Shown here: in pieces, positions 5,502 through 6,838 of the stretch
Layout of the letters: each line of letters begins with the position of its first letter
Position numbering within the stretch: the first letter of the stretch is position 1
Origin: Solirubrobacterales bacterium
GTDB taxonomy: Bacteria; Actinomycetota; Thermoleophilia; Solirubrobacterales; Solirubrobacteraceae
DNA: 6,838 nucleotides
Reading direction: 5' to 3'
NCBI GenBank assembly: GCA_016215085.1
Contig: JACRMD010000011.1
Span: 1 to 6,838 of the forward strand
Notes under the pieces: generated by a model
What the model was told of the DNA's origin: nothing
The model's database searches: none
Seen by the model: the letters and a program-made list of their open reading frames with translations, nothing else
Translations under genes and position numbers: made by a program

Positions 5502-5966
5502 CTAGGGCTGCCCGACCGACGCGTCGGGCACCGCCGGCGCCTGCGGCGCCGAGCCGCCCTGCTCGTCGCCGGCGCCCGGGTTCTCGGGCGTGGGCTCGAC
5601 GGGCACCGGGTCCTCGGACGGCGGCGGGTCGCTCGGCGGCGGCGTGGTGGTCGTCGGCCGCGATGGCGTCGAGGTGCCCGGCCCGGGCGTCGCCCGCGGG
5701 GCCTGCGCCTCGGCCTCGGCGGGCGCGTCGGCGCGCACGGGGCCGCCGGAGCCGGACTTGCGTGCCGTCGCACGCCGGCGCGCAGAGCGGCGCCGCACGG
5801 TCCCGAGGACGGTCCGCTGCACGGCCTGCGGCGTGGTGGCCGCAGCCGGCGCGGTGACGGCCGCGGGAGCCTGCGCGCCGGGCTCGTCCTCGCGCGTGGC
5901 CAGCACGACCGCGAGCGCGATCAGCGCTCCGGTCACGAAGGCGGCGAGGTTGCGGCGCATCCACAT
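5502..5966 (-). CDS. Membrane-anchored proline-rich protein of unknown function
   Basis: A 154-residue protein I do not recognise. The N-terminus MWMRRN is positively charged and is followed by one hydrophobic segment at about 7-23 (LAAFVTGALIALAVVLA) with no lipobox and no convincing signal-peptidase site, so it should be a signal anchor with the rest outside. The exterior part is disordered in character: an Ala/Pro/Thr stretch (30-50), a short basic cluster RRRSARRRATARK (58-70), then a Pro/Thr/Ser/Glu-rich tail (90-154) including TTTTPPPSDPPPSEDP. Such tails often span or contact the cell wall; that is inference. Codon-position bias and a stop convergent with the regulator support it as a real gene. 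The start could be ATG 5966 or ATG 5960; neither has a Shine-Dalgarno. It is divergent from the aldehyde dehydrogenase gene and has no visible functional link to it. Confidence 0.7.
   Translation of the reverse strand: MWMRRNLAAFVTGALIALAVVLATREDEPGAQAPAAVTAPAAATTPQAVQRTVLGTVRRRSARRRATARKSGSGGPVRADAPAEAEAQAPRATPGPGTSTPSRPTTTTPPPSDPPPSEDPVPVEPTPENPGAGDEQGGSAPQAPAVPDASVGQP
5509..5530 (+). terminator. Possible terminator hairpin after the ROK regulator gene
   Basis: A perfect 8-bp stem, TGCCCGAC (5509-5516) and GTCGGGCA (5523-5530), closes a 6-base loop, beginning 28 bases after the regulator stop. It overlaps the 3' end of the convergent small gene, so it may simply reflect that coding sequence. 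There is no U-tract. The 20 bases between the two stops also include part of a perfect 10-bp palindrome ACGGCGCCGT at 5481-5490. Confidence 0.3.
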
Positions 5967-5974
5967 CCGTCAAC

Positions 5975-6010
5975 GAGCGTAGAGCCCCCGGCGTTGCACC
6001 CGGTACGCTC
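5975..6010. promoter_or_regulatory. Inverted repeat containing facing -10-like boxes in the divergent gap
   Basis: GAGCGTA (5975-5981) and TACGCTC (6004-6010) form a perfect 7-bp inverted repeat with a 22-bp gap. Each arm carries TACGCT, a TANNNT box pointing outward: the minus-strand copy would start transcription about 3 bases before the small membrane protein's ATG, and the plus-strand copy about 37 bases before the aldehyde dehydrogenase ATG. No clear -35 boxes accompany them, so promoter function is tentative; an operator is an alternative. Confidence 0.35.
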
Positions 6011-6030
6011 CTGACACCCCGTCAGCGAGC
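6007..6030. promoter_or_regulatory. Palindrome upstream of the aldehyde dehydrogenase gene
   Basis: CTGAC (6011-6015) and GTCAG (6021-6025) are inverted around ACCCC, flanked by GCTC (6007-6010) and GAGC (6027-6030), which also pair if one C is bulged. It lies about 20-45 bases before the ATG, where a repressor site or a leader-RNA hairpin would act. Function is unproven and a chance repeat is possible in DNA this G+C-rich. Confidence 0.3.
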
Positions 6031-6039
6031 CGAGCAGTC

Positions 6040-6048
6040 AGGAGAGGG
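6040..6048 (+). promoter_or_regulatory. Ribosome binding site of the aldehyde dehydrogenase gene
   Basis: AGGAGAGGG precedes ATG 6053, with GGAG ending 8 bases before it. This fixes the start, in contrast to the SD-less starts of the ROK genes. Confidence 0.8.
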
Positions 6049-6052
6049 ACAC

Positions 6053-6838
6053 ATGGCAGGCACCGAGGAGCGCGTCGAGGAGACCGCCGCGACCAACGGG
6101 GCGGCCACCGCCGTCCAGGACATCGCCGTCGAGAACCCCGCCACCGGGCAGGTGATCGCCCACGTGCCCGACCAGGGCGCCGACGAGGTCGCCGAGATGG
6201 CCCGCAAGGGCCGCGCCGCGCAGCCCGCGTGGGAGGCGCTGGGCTTCGAGGGCCGCGCCCGCGTCCTGCGGCGGATGCAGAAGTGGCTCGTGGACCACTC
6301 CGACGAGGTCATCCGCGTCATCCAGTCCGAGACCGGCAAGACCTACGAGGACGCGCAGCTCGCGGAGATCTCCTACGGCGCCGCGGCCTTCGGCTTCTGG
6401 GCCGACAACGCCGAGAAGTACCTGGCCGACGAGAAGGTCAAGTCCGCCTCGGTGCTCGTCAAGGGCAAGAAGCTCGTCCTGCGCTTCCGGCCGCTGGGCC
6501 TCATCGGCGTCATCGGCCCGTGGAACTACCCGCTGACCAACTCTTTCGGCGACTGCATCCCCGCGCTGGCCGCGGGCAACAGCGTCATCCTCAAGCCGTC
6601 GGAGATCACGCCGCTGACGTCGCTCAAGCTGGCCGAGGGCCTGAAGGAGTGCGGCGTCCCCGACGGCGTGTTCCAGGTCGCCACCGGCCGCGGCGGCACC
6701 GGCGCCGCGCTCATCGAGCACGTCGACATGATCATGTTGACCGGGTCGACGGCCACCGGCAAGAAGGTCATGCAGGAGGCGGCCAACACGCTCACGCCGG
6801 TCTCGCTGGAGCTCGGCGGCAAGGACCCCATGATCGTC
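6053..6838 (+). CDS. NAD(P)-dependent aldehyde dehydrogenase (3' partial)
   Basis: The first 262 residues of an aldehyde dehydrogenase superfamily enzyme, which oxidises an aldehyde to the acid; a full protein is usually about 480-520 residues. A 20-residue Ala/Glu/Thr-rich extension precedes the fold, which starts near IAVENPATGQVIA (24-36). Visible motifs: GPWNYP at 155-160 with Asn158 of the oxyanion hole; KPSE at 181-184, where Lys and Glu contact the cofactor ribose and Glu favours NAD+ over NADP+ (family rule, inference here); the Rossmann-turn LTGSTATG at 229-236; and ELGGKDP at 253-259 with the general base Glu253. The catalytic cysteine lies beyond the window, so activity cannot be confirmed. 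There is no signal peptide, so it is expected in the cytoplasm. The substrate cannot be named; the head resembles broad-range and succinate-semialdehyde-type enzymes. A good ribosome site supports the start. Confidence 0.93.
   Translation, partial: MAGTEERVEETAATNGAATAVQDIAVENPATGQVIAHVPDQGADEVAEMARKGRAAQPAWEALGFEGRARVLRRMQKWLVDHSDEVIRVIQSETGKTYEDAQLAEISYGAAAFGFWADNAEKYLADEKVKSASVLVKGKKLVLRFRPLGLIGVIGPWNYPLTNSFGDCIPALAAGNSVILKPSEITPLTSLKLAEGLKECGVPDGVFQVATGRGGTGAALIEHVDMIMLTGSTATGKKVMQEAANTLTPVSLELGGKDPMIV

Noticed and set aside
5620..5660. GGC/GGT-rich tract that looks like a simple repeat
   Set aside because: It encodes the Pro/Ser/Thr tail of the small membrane protein on the minus strand; the repetition is explained by proline codons.
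4692..6014. Plus-strand open frame overlapping the regulator and the small gene
   Set aside because: It is an Arg-rich off-frame product; the regulator frame carries the ROK motifs.
6038..6721. Minus-strand open frame opposite the aldehyde dehydrogenase
   Set aside because: It is antisense to a gene with PWNYP, KPSE and ELGGK motifs and has no recognisable content, so it is a shadow.
1..6838. tRNA or rRNA genes, CRISPR array, insertion sequence ends, phage attachment sites
   Set aside because: None of the expected motifs, spaced repeats or transposase or integrase genes was seen on either strand.

Overview
The window is very G+C-rich (roughly three quarters by eye). It has long overlapping shadow frames, strong codon-position bias, GTG as well as ATG starts and TANNNT-type -10 boxes. 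This fits a high-GC actinobacterium. The gene content and protein style (discoidin-like tail with the phrase GVGLVVDLG, cyclophilin beginning near MQTSEGPI, lipoprotein sugar-binding protein with a CPDC motif) remind me of Thermoleophilia/Solirubrobacterales. That placement is an impression from sequence style, not a search result.

Layout. (1) 3-536, plus: the 3' end of a gene whose product ends in a low-complexity linker and a discoidin-like beta domain. It is followed after 10 bases by a complete cyclophilin-type peptidyl-prolyl isomerase (547-1008). (2) 1019-1051: a strong hairpin between convergent genes. (3) 1059-4183, minus: a three-gene operon read from right to left. It encodes a ROK-family sugar kinase (3206-4183), a double-SIS protein resembling the isomerase half of GlmS or a NagB-II/AgaS-type deaminase (2208-3209, ATGA overlap with the kinase), and a XylF/ChvE-like lipoprotein sugar-binding protein (1059-2183). 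(4) 4184-4266: a compact divergent control region with two near-identical 21-bp palindromes 40 bp apart and a convincing -35/-10 pair for the kinase operon. (5) 4267-5481, plus: a ROK-family winged-helix transcriptional regulator, divergent from the operon. (6) 5502-5966, minus: a short membrane-anchored proline-rich protein of unknown function. (7) 6053-6838, plus: the first 262 codons of an NAD(P)-dependent aldehyde dehydrogenase, cut by the window end.

How the genes fit together. The regulator, kinase, SIS protein and binding protein form a sugar-response locus. The proposed scheme is: the lipoprotein captures a sugar outside the cell, the kinase phosphorylates it, the SIS protein isomerises or deaminates the sugar phosphate, and the divergent ROK regulator controls the operon and itself through the two palindromes. 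The SIS protein keeps the GlmS isomerase catalytic set (E-K-E, H and C-terminal K at matching spacing), so an amino sugar is the best guess for substrate. The locus has no ABC permease or ATPase, and no deacetylase.

Most of the window is ordinary chromosome. The least expected items are the paired operators, the apparently leaderless operon start, and the loss of the ROK zinc-site residues in both ROK proteins. I saw no RNA genes, insertion sequences, CRISPR array or attachment sites.
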